Part shown: one piece after another, positions 29,300 through 37,673 of the stretch
How the letters are laid out: the number at the start of each line of letters is the position of its first letter
Numbering within the stretch: the stretch's first letter is position 1
DNA from: Bradyrhizobium oropedii
Lineage (GTDB): Bacteria; Pseudomonadota; Alphaproteobacteria; Rhizobiales; Xanthobacteraceae
NCBI RefSeq assembly: GCF_020889685.1
Contig: NZ_JACMYO010000048.1
Span: forward strand, 1 to 49,135
Length of the DNA stretch: 49,135 bases
Reading direction: 5' to 3'
Notes under the pieces: model-generated
The model's database searches: none
The model's input: the letters and a program-made list of their open reading frames with translations, nothing else
Told to the model about the DNA's origin: nothing
Position numbers and translations under genes: made by a program

Positions 29300-29560
29300 T
29301 CAGGGAAGCTGAAGCGCAATCCTCACGCCGGCCACCTCTGTATCTTTCTGGGCCGCCGGCGACCTGGTGAAAACTGTTTGGCACATGGGTTGGGCATGTC
29401 GCTCTATGCGAAGCGTTTGGACCGAGGCAAGTTCATCTCCGATGGCCTTTGTCGACTGTTTTGGTCACGATCCCTCGATCGCTCCCTCGCGCTGGCTTTC
29501 GAGAAGCTGACGAGACCCGCTGCAACTCACCCCAACTTAGAACAAAAAGTGGCCGGCGTG
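29300..29560 (+). mobile_element. IS66-family TnpB remnant
   Basis: A fragment of the IS66 accessory protein: HLCIFLGRRRP, then GLGMSLYAKRLDRGKFIS, where TnpB proteins read GLSLYAKRLERGKFxWP. The C-terminal end is scrambled (KLTRPAATHPNLEQKVAGV stands where GIDWR... would be). No TnpA or transposase partner is clear nearby. Confidence 0.7.
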
Positions 29561-30166
29561 TAGGCCGCTTGCCGTCTTGACTGACAACGACGCAACCCGT
29601 CAGGCGCAGTCGTGCTGCGGGCTTCCGCCAGAAGGCACCTGTTGCGCTCGCGTTCGGCGTCCGCCGCCGTTCCCGGTGATCGCCCCGACACGACGGCAGG
29701 AATCACTTTCTGACGTCAAGCATGGCATTTGCCATCGCGCCACCTCCACCGATCAGCTCTTGCCAGCCTGTCGCGGGCGAGCTTCGTAGCATCGAGGTGG
29801 GGCCTCATGCTCTTACCATCAAGCAGATCGCGCGCCACCGCATGGACATGGAAGCCTGCTCTTTTAAGCTCTCGTCAGACGCTTTTTGAGGAATTTATTT
29901 AAACGCGGAGAGATGGCACCGGGTTCCAGACATTACTCGTCTTTGAAGGCCTTCTTGGACCTCTCGACCGGCAATTCCTGGTCGGCTAAAATGGCGTACA
30001 CGCGATTGCCTTCGGATTCGTCTACAAGTGCGTGCGAGCCGATTTCATCGCCGATGGCATCGATACGAAGCTCCGTGTCCGGCTCCCATTGGCCCGCAAC
30101 GGTCCGAAAGCGAACCTCGCGGCGTTCAGGGGCCCAGGTCCGCTACGGTTGCCAACCGAGGGGGCG
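29561..30166. other. No gene recognised
   Basis: Short overlapping frames on both strands, arginine- and proline-rich. Possibly the rest of the decayed IS66 element, but no diagnostic motif remains. Confidence 0.35.
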
Positions 30167-30382
30167 TCACTGACGTAGCACTCCAAGGATCCGTTCGCGG
30201 TGTGCGACGTGCTGGGCTTGCATGAGCCGAAACGTTTCCAAGAGTGAGCGGGCTAACGTCGAATCATATCTGCGAAGATCAATGTCTGCGACACGCATTT
30301 CTTGATTAAGAATATGCTGGGCGCCAAGCGCAATGTGTCGCTCGACTTTCCCCAGATGTCGAAATTGCATACTGCGGTCCAT
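30167..30382 (-). CDS. Small conserved hypothetical protein (71 aa)
   Basis: MDRSMQFRHLGKVERHIALG and ARSLLETFRLMQAQHVAHRE form an amphipathic helical hairpin like small proteins very common in Bradyrhizobium, many copies per genome, function unknown (recalled, not searched). The ATG at 30382 follows AGAGGGGAG; the longer frame to 30571 has no such site. It stands alone. Confidence 0.65.
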   Translation of the reverse strand: MDRSMQFRHLGKVERHIALGAQHILNQEMRVADIDLRRYDSTLARSLLETFRLMQAQHVAHRERILGVLRQ

Positions 30383-30731
30383 GCTCCCCTCTTGCGGTCG
30401 GGGCTTACTTCGGTGGCTGCAATCCCGGCGATGATAACCATTCATCAATGTGGCCGGCAGCCTCCAAGTGCATTGCCCTTCTACCCCGATCATCGTTCTG
30501 GCCGGACAGCTGTCGCAGGGCATGGACGCGGACAATAGAGGTGTCGATTGGCCCACACGGACCCCCGGCAATCCTGATTTCTCTACCTCGTTTCATCGTC
30601 CAGGCAGCAGGTCGCGATCTAGATGTTGGCGGTGGCGATGATGTTCTCGCTCGCTTTGCTCAAGATGAAACAGTCCCCTATGAGGCACCTTCGAGCACAT
30701 CCTGTTCGGTTTCTGACCGCGCGCAAATTCC
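30383..30731. other. No gene recognised
   Basis: Overlapping low-quality frames only. The right end borders the NifA site of the next transcription unit. Confidence 0.35.
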
Positions 30732-30747
30732 TGTCAGGTTCAAAACA
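30732..30747. promoter_or_regulatory. NifA upstream activator sequence
   Basis: TGTCAGGTTCAAAACA matches TGT-N10-ACA exactly. Its centre lies about 100 bp before the transcript start predicted from the promoter at 30816-30831, ideal for looping contact with sigma-54 polymerase. Confidence 0.8.
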
Positions 30748-30815
30748 CCTGCAATGACAAGCCGGTCCCGACCGTTTTCTCAGCGTACTCAGAAAGTTGC
30801 CGAGGAGTGCCAGGT

Positions 30816-30831
30816 TGGCATAGCAATTGCT
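30816..30831 (+). promoter_or_regulatory. Sigma-54 (-24/-12) promoter
   Basis: TGGCATAGCAATTGCT agrees with TGGCAY-N5-TTGCT at nearly every position; GG at 30817-30818 and GC at 30829-30830 are 10 nt apart. It faces the GFA-like/2OG-oxygenase pair; the predicted start is about 30842. Confidence 0.88.
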
Positions 30832-30915
30832 GTAAGCCTGCAAGAACACAGGATGTTGGACGAGTGTACGCAGAACGCGCAAAAACTAGCGGCGGTCCCT
30901 TTGCTTTGAGGCCTC

Positions 30916-31311
30916 GTGTCGGCCAGCAGCCGAAAATTTCGCGCAGATTGCCGAGCGCCGCGAGAACTCTCTGCGGTGCGATGCAATTGCTCAATCTGCC
31001 AAATGTCTGGATTTCTGCACTTGCTCGTGGCTGGCGATAAGCTCAGCATTGAGTGTGGCGAAGAATTCCTCACTACCTATCAATTTAACAAGAACATCGC
31101 TCGGCACACGTTTTGCCGGATTTGCGGCGTAAAGCCGTTCTATAGGCCCCGATCGAACCCGTCCGGGTTCAGGGTGAATATTCGATGCTTGGATAACAGA
31201 ACGATCGAAAACATAAGAATAGACGATTTCGATGGTGAGCATTGGGAGCAAGCGTTCCGCTCGACGCTCGAGGACTTGGAAGCCTCTCTTAAAGATAAAA
31301 CCTTGGAGTGA
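30916..31311 (+). CDS. GFA/CENP-V family zinc protein, altered N-terminus
   Basis: A 131-aa protein of the glutathione-dependent formaldehyde-activating (GFA) fold; the family includes S-hydroxymethylglutathione synthase-like and uncharacterised zinc proteins. RCNCSICQMSGFLHLLV provides the C-x-C-x2-C site, and FCRICGVKPFYRPRSNPSGF, then VNIRCLD, the second zinc region. The N-terminal CHCG pair that normally supplies two structural zinc ligands is absent; only a single Cys (ADCRAPREL) precedes the core. GTG at 30916 follows TGAGG. First gene of a NifA/sigma-54 unit; the oxygenase follows after 6 nt. Confidence 0.75.
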   Translation: MSASSRKFRADCRAPRELSAVRCNCSICQMSGFLHLLVAGDKLSIECGEEFLTTYQFNKNIARHTFCRICGVKPFYRPRSNPSGFRVNIRCLDNRTIENIRIDDFDGEHWEQAFRSTLEDLEASLKDKTLE

Positions 31312-31317
31312 AGCCGT

Positions 31318-31995
31318 ATGGCGCGCGCAATGAATGATAGATCTCGTCTGCTTTCAGAAGAGGTTCTCACGAAATACCGCATAGAGCTGTTGGTGAAGGG
31401 GACGGTCGTGATCGCTCCCCAGACGTTGTTCACCCAAGATGACTTGGCGAGGATCGATCAGCTGCAGACTGAGATTCCCGAAGAAGAAGTGCGGGTGGGA
31501 GATGCCGGCGACTCGCACAATGTCTTCGTAAAACGGGTGAGGGTAGACCCGCCCGGCCGCCCTCCTAGCAACGTGAATGGAAAAGCGCCAGGACAGATCA
31601 TCGAACTGCTCGAGAGGAAAGACCGCAGCTTTGCGCTGAGAAAGATCTTGGGAGCGTCGTCAGATTACGTGATTCGTCGATGCCAAATGCATCGTCTGCC
31701 TCCCGGATCCTTTGTTGGCATCCATTTGGATGCTGAGAGCGACCCTGATTTCGAGTACTCCGTGATTGTGCAGCTCGCGAGAGACTTTGAGGGGGGTGAA
31801 TTTGTGGTCTATCCAAGCGCGTACGAACAGCAAGTATTTCGGCCGCCATTTGGCGCCGTTCTTGTCACCACATGTAGGCTCCGGCATGAGGTGAAGCCTG
31901 TACACGCTGGGGAGCGCCGATCGCTGGTGTACTTCTGTTCAAAACGCAGCGGCGCGAATCGCCGGATCATCGAAAGCTCTACCGATGGCCTATGA
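31318..31995 (+). CDS. 2-oxoglutarate/Fe(II)-dependent oxygenase
   Basis: A 225-aa protein with the prolyl-hydroxylase-like double-stranded beta-helix: GIHLDAES carries H136-x-D138, RHEVKPV the distal H190 and GERRS the 2OG-binding Arg (R200), with QLARDFEGGEFVVYP between. The N-terminal half (about 1-120) is not recognised. Members hydroxylate amino acids, peptides or small metabolites. ATG follows TGGAGTG, 6 nt after the GFA-like gene, so it shares the NifA/sigma-54 promoter. Convergent with the ATP-grasp operon; a joint pathway is possible but unproven. Confidence 0.82.
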   Translation: MARAMNDRSRLLSEEVLTKYRIELLVKGTVVIAPQTLFTQDDLARIDQLQTEIPEEEVRVGDAGDSHNVFVKRVRVDPPGRPPSNVNGKAPGQIIELLERKDRSFALRKILGASSDYVIRRCQMHRLPPGSFVGIHLDAESDPDFEYSVIVQLARDFEGGEFVVYPSAYEQQVFRPPFGAVLVTTCRLRHEVKPVHAGERRSLVYFCSKRSGANRRIIESSTDGL

Positions 31996-32245
31996 GGAGC
32001 GTTAGCTGGAATGGCTTCCGAATGGATTGAGTATGGAGAGCCAGCTTCTGCCAGACGCCGCGCACTTCGCAGAGCGTCCTTTGGATCTCCCTTGTGGCGG
32101 ATCCTGGTTCGCGGTGGGAATCGACTTCAAGCGAGACGAAGCTGATGCTCACGTGACGTCCCAACACGCCGGTGTCAAGCACACGTTCGGAAGCAGGGAC
32201 GGGTTCGAATGAATGGAGGAGTTTAAGAACGTGACCCCTGTGATC
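31996..32245. other. Convergent intergenic region
   Basis: Short frames on both strands (for example 32036-32212) without clear ribosome binding sites or homology. No terminator hairpin is obvious. Confidence 0.35.
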
Positions 32246-33583
32246 TCAGGTGACCATTGTCAATAGCCGGTGCTGCAGATTACGGGCAGCGGCCCGATCG
32301 CGCGCGATCACCAGGCACTCCACCGTGCCTGCCTCTTGATCGACGGCAAGCGGGATCACGCCTTCCTTGCGTCTGCCATCAAATAGAAATCCATACCTGA
32401 CGAAACGATCAAGCGCGGCTTGGAGAGAACATAATCGGACGTTTCTCACGGATGAAATGACGTGGCGACCGGAATAGTCGATGCCCAACAGCCGGACGGC
32501 AATGCTGTGTAACACCGAGCCTCCGCCCCACCGGCCGTTCGCTTCGTTAAAGAAAAGCCGGCCGTCGCTTGCGAAAATGCCGTCAATATTAATCATTCCG
32601 CGATATCCCAACGTTCGCGCGAGCTCCACAAATCGGTAGGCATGCGCCTGGGCGGCCAGCCATTGCTCATTCGTCAGGTCGCTTGGAAGCTCAAGTCCTA
32701 TCCAGATGAGCGCCCTTTCGGATCGATCTTTGCTTCGACGTAGACGTATGTTTCCACTGTTGATGAAAGCAATGGAACCATCCTCCTCTATCTCATACTC
32801 GAGATAGAACAGGGCATGAGCCAAGTGGTACGATTCCACGACCAACGTCTTGCACGATGCTGTTGTCATCTCAGACCAAAGTGCTTCAGGATCAAACGAT
32901 GGCCAAGCAATCGTTCGGGTATCCCTTGCCCCAGGAAGTGGTCCGCTTTCATTGCCGGTCAGGATGATATTTCCGATTCCGCCCGCTCCATTGTCCAGCT
33001 TGACAATCACGCTGCCGGTCTCTGACCTCAAGGAGGTCACCGCTTTGAATAGTTCGTTTGAGTCCGTGGTTGCGCATCCATTGGGCAGCGGAAGCGCGAC
33101 ACTTGTCGCGAGTTGACGGAAGTGGCTCTTGCGGTTCAAGAGATCCGGCCCTCGCTGCAGAGCGAAATCGTCCCCGCTCTGCGGGATGCTCAGCAGCGCC
33201 GCCAAGCGCGCTACGCCTTCACTAGAGTAGCATGGAGACATTCTCCAAGATGATTTCTGGCGAATATGGCCGTTGAGTCGCTCGACGAGAGTATTGGACA
33301 GCAGGGTGCAATCATTAAGAATCTGTGATTCGCGAGCGCCTTCAGGCACAAGCGTAGAGAGACTCGACGCGTCGAAATTGAGCGTCGCGCCAATGAAGGA
33401 TAACAGGTCAGCCGGGATGACGACTGGAGAGACTATCAGGTCACCCTCCTGTGCAAACCAAGCTGAGCGGCAAGCGGAGTTGGCGGGAAGCGACAGTTGA
33501 GTTGCTGTTAGATCGCCGCCCGACATTTGAGCCGTCCCGGCATTCATGATTAGGATCCGAGGCAACGACGATCTCCCGGGCAC
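32246..33583 (-). CDS. ATP-grasp ligase with pre-ATP-grasp domain (PGM1-like)
   Basis: A 445-aa protein. The first 90 residues resemble the pre-ATP-grasp domain of pheganomycin-type (PGM1) peptide ligases: LPRILIMNAGTA, then AWFAQEGDLIVSPVVIPADL. The ATP-grasp core shows GSVIVKLDNGAGGIGNIIL (ATP-binding strand and glycine loop) near residue 190, then MINIDGIFASDGRLFFNEANGRWGGGS with the acidic and Asn metal ligands. Such enzymes join an amino or acyl acid to an amino acid or peptide. GTG at 33583 is chosen to include the first strand. It is the last gene of an operon with an acyl-CoA ligase and a 45-codon ORF. Confidence 0.8.
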   Translation of the reverse strand: MPGRSSLPRILIMNAGTAQMSGGDLTATQLSLPANSACRSAWFAQEGDLIVSPVVIPADLLSFIGATLNFDASSLSTLVPEGARESQILNDCTLLSNTLVERLNGHIRQKSSWRMSPCYSSEGVARLAALLSIPQSGDDFALQRGPDLLNRKSHFRQLATSVALPLPNGCATTDSNELFKAVTSLRSETGSVIVKLDNGAGGIGNIILTGNESGPLPGARDTRTIAWPSFDPEALWSEMTTASCKTLVVESYHLAHALFYLEYEIEEDGSIAFINSGNIRLRRSKDRSERALIWIGLELPSDLTNEQWLAAQAHAYRFVELARTLGYRGMINIDGIFASDGRLFFNEANGRWGGGSVLHSIAVRLLGIDYSGRHVISSVRNVRLCSLQAALDRFVRYGFLFDGRRKEGVIPLAVDQEAGTVECLVIARDRAAARNLQHRLLTMVT

Positions 33584-33592
33584 TTAGCGTGG

Positions 33593-33730
33593 TTAAACAC
33601 AAAGCGCCATGCCAGCAACGAAGAGCTCGCTGCGGCGCCATCGTAAGAAGGTACTGACCGATAGGCGGTATTGCGCCGTCTCGATATCTCCTGCGGTGTA
33701 GTGGGGAAGTACGGCCAGCCAATCGCCCAT
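33593..33730 (-). CDS. Short ORF between acyl-CoA ligase and ATP-grasp gene (45 aa)
   Basis: The start ATG follows the ligase stop by 1 nt (TGAGATG), and the stop lies 9 nt before the ATP-grasp start. The peptide begins MGDWLAVLPHYTAGDIE and ends FVAGMALCV. It is too short for a known enzyme and is not recognised. Because PGM1-type enzymes can act on ribosomal peptides, a precursor-peptide role is conceivable. An eroded remnant of a larger gene is equally possible. Confidence 0.4.
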   Translation of the reverse strand: MGDWLAVLPHYTAGDIETAQYRLSVSTFLRWRRSELFVAGMALCV

Positions 33731-33731
33731 C

Positions 33732-35267
33732 TCAATTGCTGTCTCCTTGCGGGCTTGACTCCGTGTCAAGCTCCTTCAGCTTGAAATGCTGGACCTTGCC
33801 CAACGCCGTTTTCGGCAGTTCTTGCGTGAAAATGATTTCGCGCGGTGCCTTAAAACGGGCGAGCTGCGATTGGACATGCGCCAACAGCGGTTCGGCTTCG
33901 ATCCGGGTCCTCGGTCGCCTGATCACGTAAGCGATCGGTACTTCTTCCCAGCGCGGATCGGGGCGACCGACGACGGCGCATTCGGCGACATCCGGATGGC
34001 CCATGAGCACACGCTCCACTTCCGCCGGATAGATATTCTCTCCGCCGGAGATGATCAGGTTCTTCTTGCGGTCATGGACCCAAAAATATCCATCGGCGTC
34101 GCGGCGGCCGATGTCACTAGTGCGATACCAACCATTACTAAAAGCCTCACGCGTTGCCTGTTGATCGTTCCAATATCCGCAGAAGACGTTGGGCCCGCGT
34201 ACTGCGATCTCGCCTGGGGTGCCGGGCGGCAATTTGCTGCCGGCATCATCGATGATCGCCGCTTCGCAGCAAAGGCCGGGCAGGCCGCTTGACCCCTCAG
34301 GCACGAGATCCGCGCCGAGCTTCGTATACACAGCGATGGGAGAGGTCTCCGTCGAACCGTAAACCTGCAAGACGGGCACTCCGCGCGCAACAAAGCGCTC
34401 GACAAGGCGCTGAGGCACCATCGTCGATCCGGTACAGATTGCTTTGAGCGCGGATAGGTCCGTGCTTGCCCATCGTGGATGGTCGATCAGCGCTCGCATC
34501 ATGGCAGGCACCAAGGCTGCTAGCGTGGGCCGGTCATGCTCGAACGCATCAAGCGTTGCCTCTGGCGTAAAGCGGCTTTGGATTGTCACCGTCGCGCCGT
34601 GATGCAAACTCGGGGTCGTCTGGATGTTCAGGCCGCCGACATGGAAGAGCGGCAAAACAGTCAAGGCGTGGTCAGTCGAGGTTAGGTCATGCATGTGCTG
34701 ACTCATAACCCCGTTCCATAGCAACGCTTCTTGACGCAGCACAGCGCCTTTCGGCCGCCCCGTGGTGCCCGAAGTATAGACGATCAGAAGTGGGCAGGAC
34801 AGGTCCGCACGTGGATTGCGTCCGTCACCACAGTCTCCGTCTAGAAGGTCGTCCAACCTGCTTCCGCCGAGCGGGGCAAAGTCCAGCCCGACGAGGGAGA
34901 TATCAGGAAGTGGCCTCCTCAGAACCGGCAAGACTGCGTTGAAGGACTGCTCAAGCACGAGCACTTTTGCCCCGGAGTCGGACAGAATGAAGAGCTGCTC
35001 GGCGGCCGCAAGGCGCCAGTTCAATGGGACGAGGATTACGCCGAGCCGCGCGCAGGCATAGAGCAGCACCAGATAGTCAGGCCGGTTGAGGCTCAGGATC
35101 GCGATCCGGTCACCTCTCTCGATGCCGAGCTGGCTCTTGAGGGCGCGCGAGACCCGCTCGATCCGTCGATTGAAGCCGGAGTAGCTTAGAGTCTGTCCCT
35201 CGAAACGGATCGCGGCTTTGTCAGGAGCATACGCAGCGTTGCGCTCGATCAATGTGCAGAGATCCAA
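33732..35267 (-). CDS. Acyl-CoA ligase / AMP-forming acid:CoA ligase
   Basis: A 511-aa adenylate-forming enzyme: AMP-binding loop LIVYTSGTTGRPKGAVL near residue 160, YGSTETSPIA (A5-type), GYWNDQQATREAF, WYRTSDIGRRDADGYFWV, the hinge DRKKNLIISGGENIYPAEVE, and the C-terminal catalytic lysine region PKTALGKVQHF. It resembles feruloyl-CoA/fatty-acyl-CoA ligases; the acid cannot be told. The start appears to be TTG at 35267, with GGAG 8 nt upstream. First gene of the operon continuing into the 45-codon ORF and the ATP-grasp ligase, which suggests that it activates an acid for the ligase. Confidence 0.88.
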   Translation of the reverse strand: MDLCTLIERNAAYAPDKAAIRFEGQTLSYSGFNRRIERVSRALKSQLGIERGDRIAILSLNRPDYLVLLYACARLGVILVPLNWRLAAAEQLFILSDSGAKVLVLEQSFNAVLPVLRRPLPDISLVGLDFAPLGGSRLDDLLDGDCGDGRNPRADLSCPLLIVYTSGTTGRPKGAVLRQEALLWNGVMSQHMHDLTSTDHALTVLPLFHVGGLNIQTTPSLHHGATVTIQSRFTPEATLDAFEHDRPTLAALVPAMMRALIDHPRWASTDLSALKAICTGSTMVPQRLVERFVARGVPVLQVYGSTETSPIAVYTKLGADLVPEGSSGLPGLCCEAAIIDDAGSKLPPGTPGEIAVRGPNVFCGYWNDQQATREAFSNGWYRTSDIGRRDADGYFWVHDRKKNLIISGGENIYPAEVERVLMGHPDVAECAVVGRPDPRWEEVPIAYVIRRPRTRIEAEPLLAHVQSQLARFKAPREIIFTQELPKTALGKVQHFKLKELDTESSPQGDSN

Positions 35268-35268
35268 C

Positions 35269-35592
35269 TCAATCTCCGTGTGATTGAGCTTCGCAAGAGA
35301 CGTTGGTTCCGATGTAGTTCAGCCGAAGTTCGGAATGACTTCGGCGGGCCTCGATTGAGTGCTTCGGGTACCCTTTGTACAGGCTATGATCACGCGGTTT
35401 TTGCGGGACGAAGCGGTTCTTAATGGTTGTCATGCTGGTCTTTTGACAGACAGGCTCGCCGCACATATACGCCGATCTGGGATCTCCATCTTTGAAGCCG
35501 ACAATGGCCCGGCATTGGCCTTCAATGTGGTCGATCAACAGGATCTTCTTGACGCCGTCCGGCTCTTTCAACTTGCTGCTCCAGAATGCCAC
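35269..35592 (-). pseudogene. Possible GcrA-like zinc-ribbon fragment
   Basis: GQCRAIVGFKDGDPRSAYMC then GEPVCQKTSM recalls the short Cys-rich module C-R-x-I-G...YMCG-x-P-V-x-x-x-S-W-C found at the end of GcrA-type regulators and related small proteins. The expected SWCxxH is replaced (SMTTIKN), and the following sequence is unlike any family. Probably a decayed gene. It adjoins the acyl-CoA ligase start. Confidence 0.3.
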
Positions 35593-35617
35593 GCCATATC
35601 TTCCGATGTCGCGCCGG

Positions 35618-36047
35618 TCACGCCCAGCGACACTTGCAGCTCAAGTCTCTTGAAAACCTCCGCGGTCGTATGGGCTGTCGCGCACTTGCGCGAGGAGAAG
35701 GCCAAGCCAGCGCCGGGAAAGTGGTGTGAACCGAGCGAAACGTTGTTTCTTCGAACTGATTTCGGTAGGTGGTCCCGCCGTTCGGTTTCAAATTCGGGAA
35801 GCGGCGGCGCCCTGCAAGGGCTTGGGATCGAGGCCTACGCTGATCTCTTCTGGCATCATCGTCTCGCGGGCGACTCGCTTTGGGATAGCCGCATAGTATC
35901 GGTTCTGGAATGCCGGGCCGTTCACAACGACCTGCGAGCCGTAGTGCCGCGATCAAGACACGCTGCACAACCATCTCGACCGACTTGCTGTCGGGGATGA
36001 GGATCATGACCAACCATTCAGCGTGGGTTCTGACCCGGTGAGACATT
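35618..36047 (-). CDS. Small ORF downstream of MerR-type box 4, possibly frameshifted
   Basis: The ATG at 36047 has AAGGATT upstream and lies 45 nt after the predicted start of box 4. The first 36 residues (MSHRVRTHAEWLVMILIPDS... to LIAALR) look like real protein; downstream the composition turns Arg/Pro-rich, while another frame offers QNRYYAAIPKRVARE. A frameshift near 35940 is therefore likely. The function is unknown. It is listed because its position suggests NolA control. Confidence 0.35.
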
Positions 36048-36098
36048 CGCAATCCTTCACAATCCCGACGGCAGACGAAGACACGCGCCGATCTTAAG

Positions 36099-36129
36099 AT
36101 CGTACAACTTAACGTTACGTCCGATTCAA
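36099..36129 (-). promoter_or_regulatory. MerR-type promoter/operator box 4
   Basis: Leftward -35 TTGAAT, 19-bp spacer with ACGTAACGT, -10 TACGAT. It faces the small ORF starting at 36047. Confidence 0.62.
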
Positions 36130-36548
36130 GCCCTTTCGGCAACCCGTATGAACAGGCCAAAACTCTCAGGCTTGCCGGGAAAGCGCTGCCGAGCGGTGTC
36201 CTGTCGACAGCAATTCTGCGCCACGATCTACGTCAGAAAGTCGCCCTCCCATTGAGACTAGGCTCGAAGCAGATGAGCCCGCTGTCAGAAACGCCCGCGC
36301 TTGCGCGATCGGGCGCCCGTCGTCTTCGCAGCCGATATCGGGTGTGACGTCCGCTGCGTCGTACTTCAGTCGCATCTGTCCGGCGCTGACGCGGCAACGC
36401 CCAGGGCGGGATCCGACGATCGTGTTCGACACGTCGGCCTGATGGCAGGGCAGCTTATGACCTTGCGTCGTTCGAACGAGCCACGCGAATGTCCGAGCGT
36501 ACCTTCATCCGGTGCACGTCGTGACCGTGGGCTCCTCTGGTGCGGAGA
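36130..36548. other. No gene recognised
   Basis: The minus-strand frame 36166-36432 has ordinary composition but no recognisable motif or ribosome binding site. Left unassigned. Confidence 0.35.
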
Positions 36549-37673
36549 TCATTGCAGTGTCTGATAGAGGCGATAGAGGAGCCGGGCGCGCGGCTCAATC
36601 GACGATATGTAGAGTTGCTCATAATGCGTATGGGCTCCCTTGCCGTCAACGCCGAGACCGTCGAGAGTTGCGGTATGCGGCGCGGTGAAATTGCCGTCCG
36701 AGCCGCCACCGCTGGAGACGTCGAGCAACTTGAAGCCGAGTTCGGCGGCGATTCCCTTGGCGTGTTCGTAAAGTTCGGCGCCGGCGTTGCTCTTTCCATA
36801 CGGCGGACGGTTCAATTCGCCGGTGACCTTCACGCTGACGCCCTTGGTGCGCGAGGTGATGCCGAGGATCTTCGGCACCAGCTCTTCGGCGTCAGCCATG
36901 GTCGGCACCCGCATGTCGACCTCCGCATAGGCCTCTTCGGCGATCACGTTCGGCTTGGTGCCGCCGCGGACGACGCCGACATTGACGGTAACGCCGCGCT
37001 TGAGATCGTTCATCGTCTCCAGGGTCTGGATCACATTGCCGAGTTCGCGGATCGCGCTGCAGCCGTCCTCGGGGCGCGCGCCGGCGTGGGCCGGCGTGCC
37101 TTTGACGAAGACGTCGAATCGCGCAACGCCCTTGCGTCCGGTGACGATCTTACCGCCGTCGCGCGCGGGCTCGGTCACGAGCACATACTTGGCCTTGCGG
37201 CCCTCGGCCTCGATCAACGCCCGCGAGGTCGGGCTGCCGATCTCTTCGTCCGATACGTAGAGCTGGGTGATGCCGAGCGGCGGGCGGACATCATCGGCGC
37301 AAATTCGCCGGAACGCGTGATAGGCGAGATAGGCGCCGCCCTTCATGTCGTAAATGCCGGGGCCGAATGCCCTGTTGCCCTCGATCTTGAACGGCAGGCG
37401 CTCGATGAATCCCATCGGATGAACTGTGTCGAGATGACTCAGCACAAGAATGCCCGGTACGCCTTGCCCCCAGGACGAGCGCGTGACCAAATGATCGCCG
37501 CAGCCGTCACGCCCCGCAAGGCGCTCGACCGTGGCCGACAAGTCACGATAGCCCGACGCCACGAGATCAGCCAGTTTGTTAAGCTGATCCGGCCGCTCCG
37601 TTGGAGACTCGATCTCGACCCAGTGGCGGATGCCGTCGAGAATCACCGCGGTTTCAAACGGGTTGTTGGACAT
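36549..37673 (-). CDS. M20-family metallohydrolase (glutamate carboxypeptidase/CPG2-like)
   Basis: A 374-aa dinuclear-zinc hydrolase of the CPG2 type. LVLSHLDTVHPMG gives the first zinc ligand and catalytic Asp, GPGIYDMKGG the bridging Asp, YVSDEEIGS the Glu base and ligand, VTEPARDG the next ligand, HAGARPEDG the dimerisation-domain His, and SSGGGSDGNF the end of the active site. Relatives release glutamate or aspartate from amide conjugates. The substrate is unknown. No signal peptide. High GC at third positions compared with neighbours suggests a recent chromosomal origin. It stands alone between gene-poor stretches. Confidence 0.88.
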   Translation of the reverse strand: MSNNPFETAVILDGIRHWVEIESPTERPDQLNKLADLVASGYRDLSATVERLAGRDGCGDHLVTRSSWGQGVPGILVLSHLDTVHPMGFIERLPFKIEGNRAFGPGIYDMKGGAYLAYHAFRRICADDVRPPLGITQLYVSDEEIGSPTSRALIEAEGRKAKYVLVTEPARDGGKIVTGRKGVARFDVFVKGTPAHAGARPEDGCSAIRELGNVIQTLETMNDLKRGVTVNVGVVRGGTKPNVIAEEAYAEVDMRVPTMADAEELVPKILGITSRTKGVSVKVTGELNRPPYGKSNAGAELYEHAKGIAAELGFKLLDVSSGGGSDGNFTAPHTATLDGLGVDGKGAHTHYEQLYISSIEPRARLLYRLYQTLQ

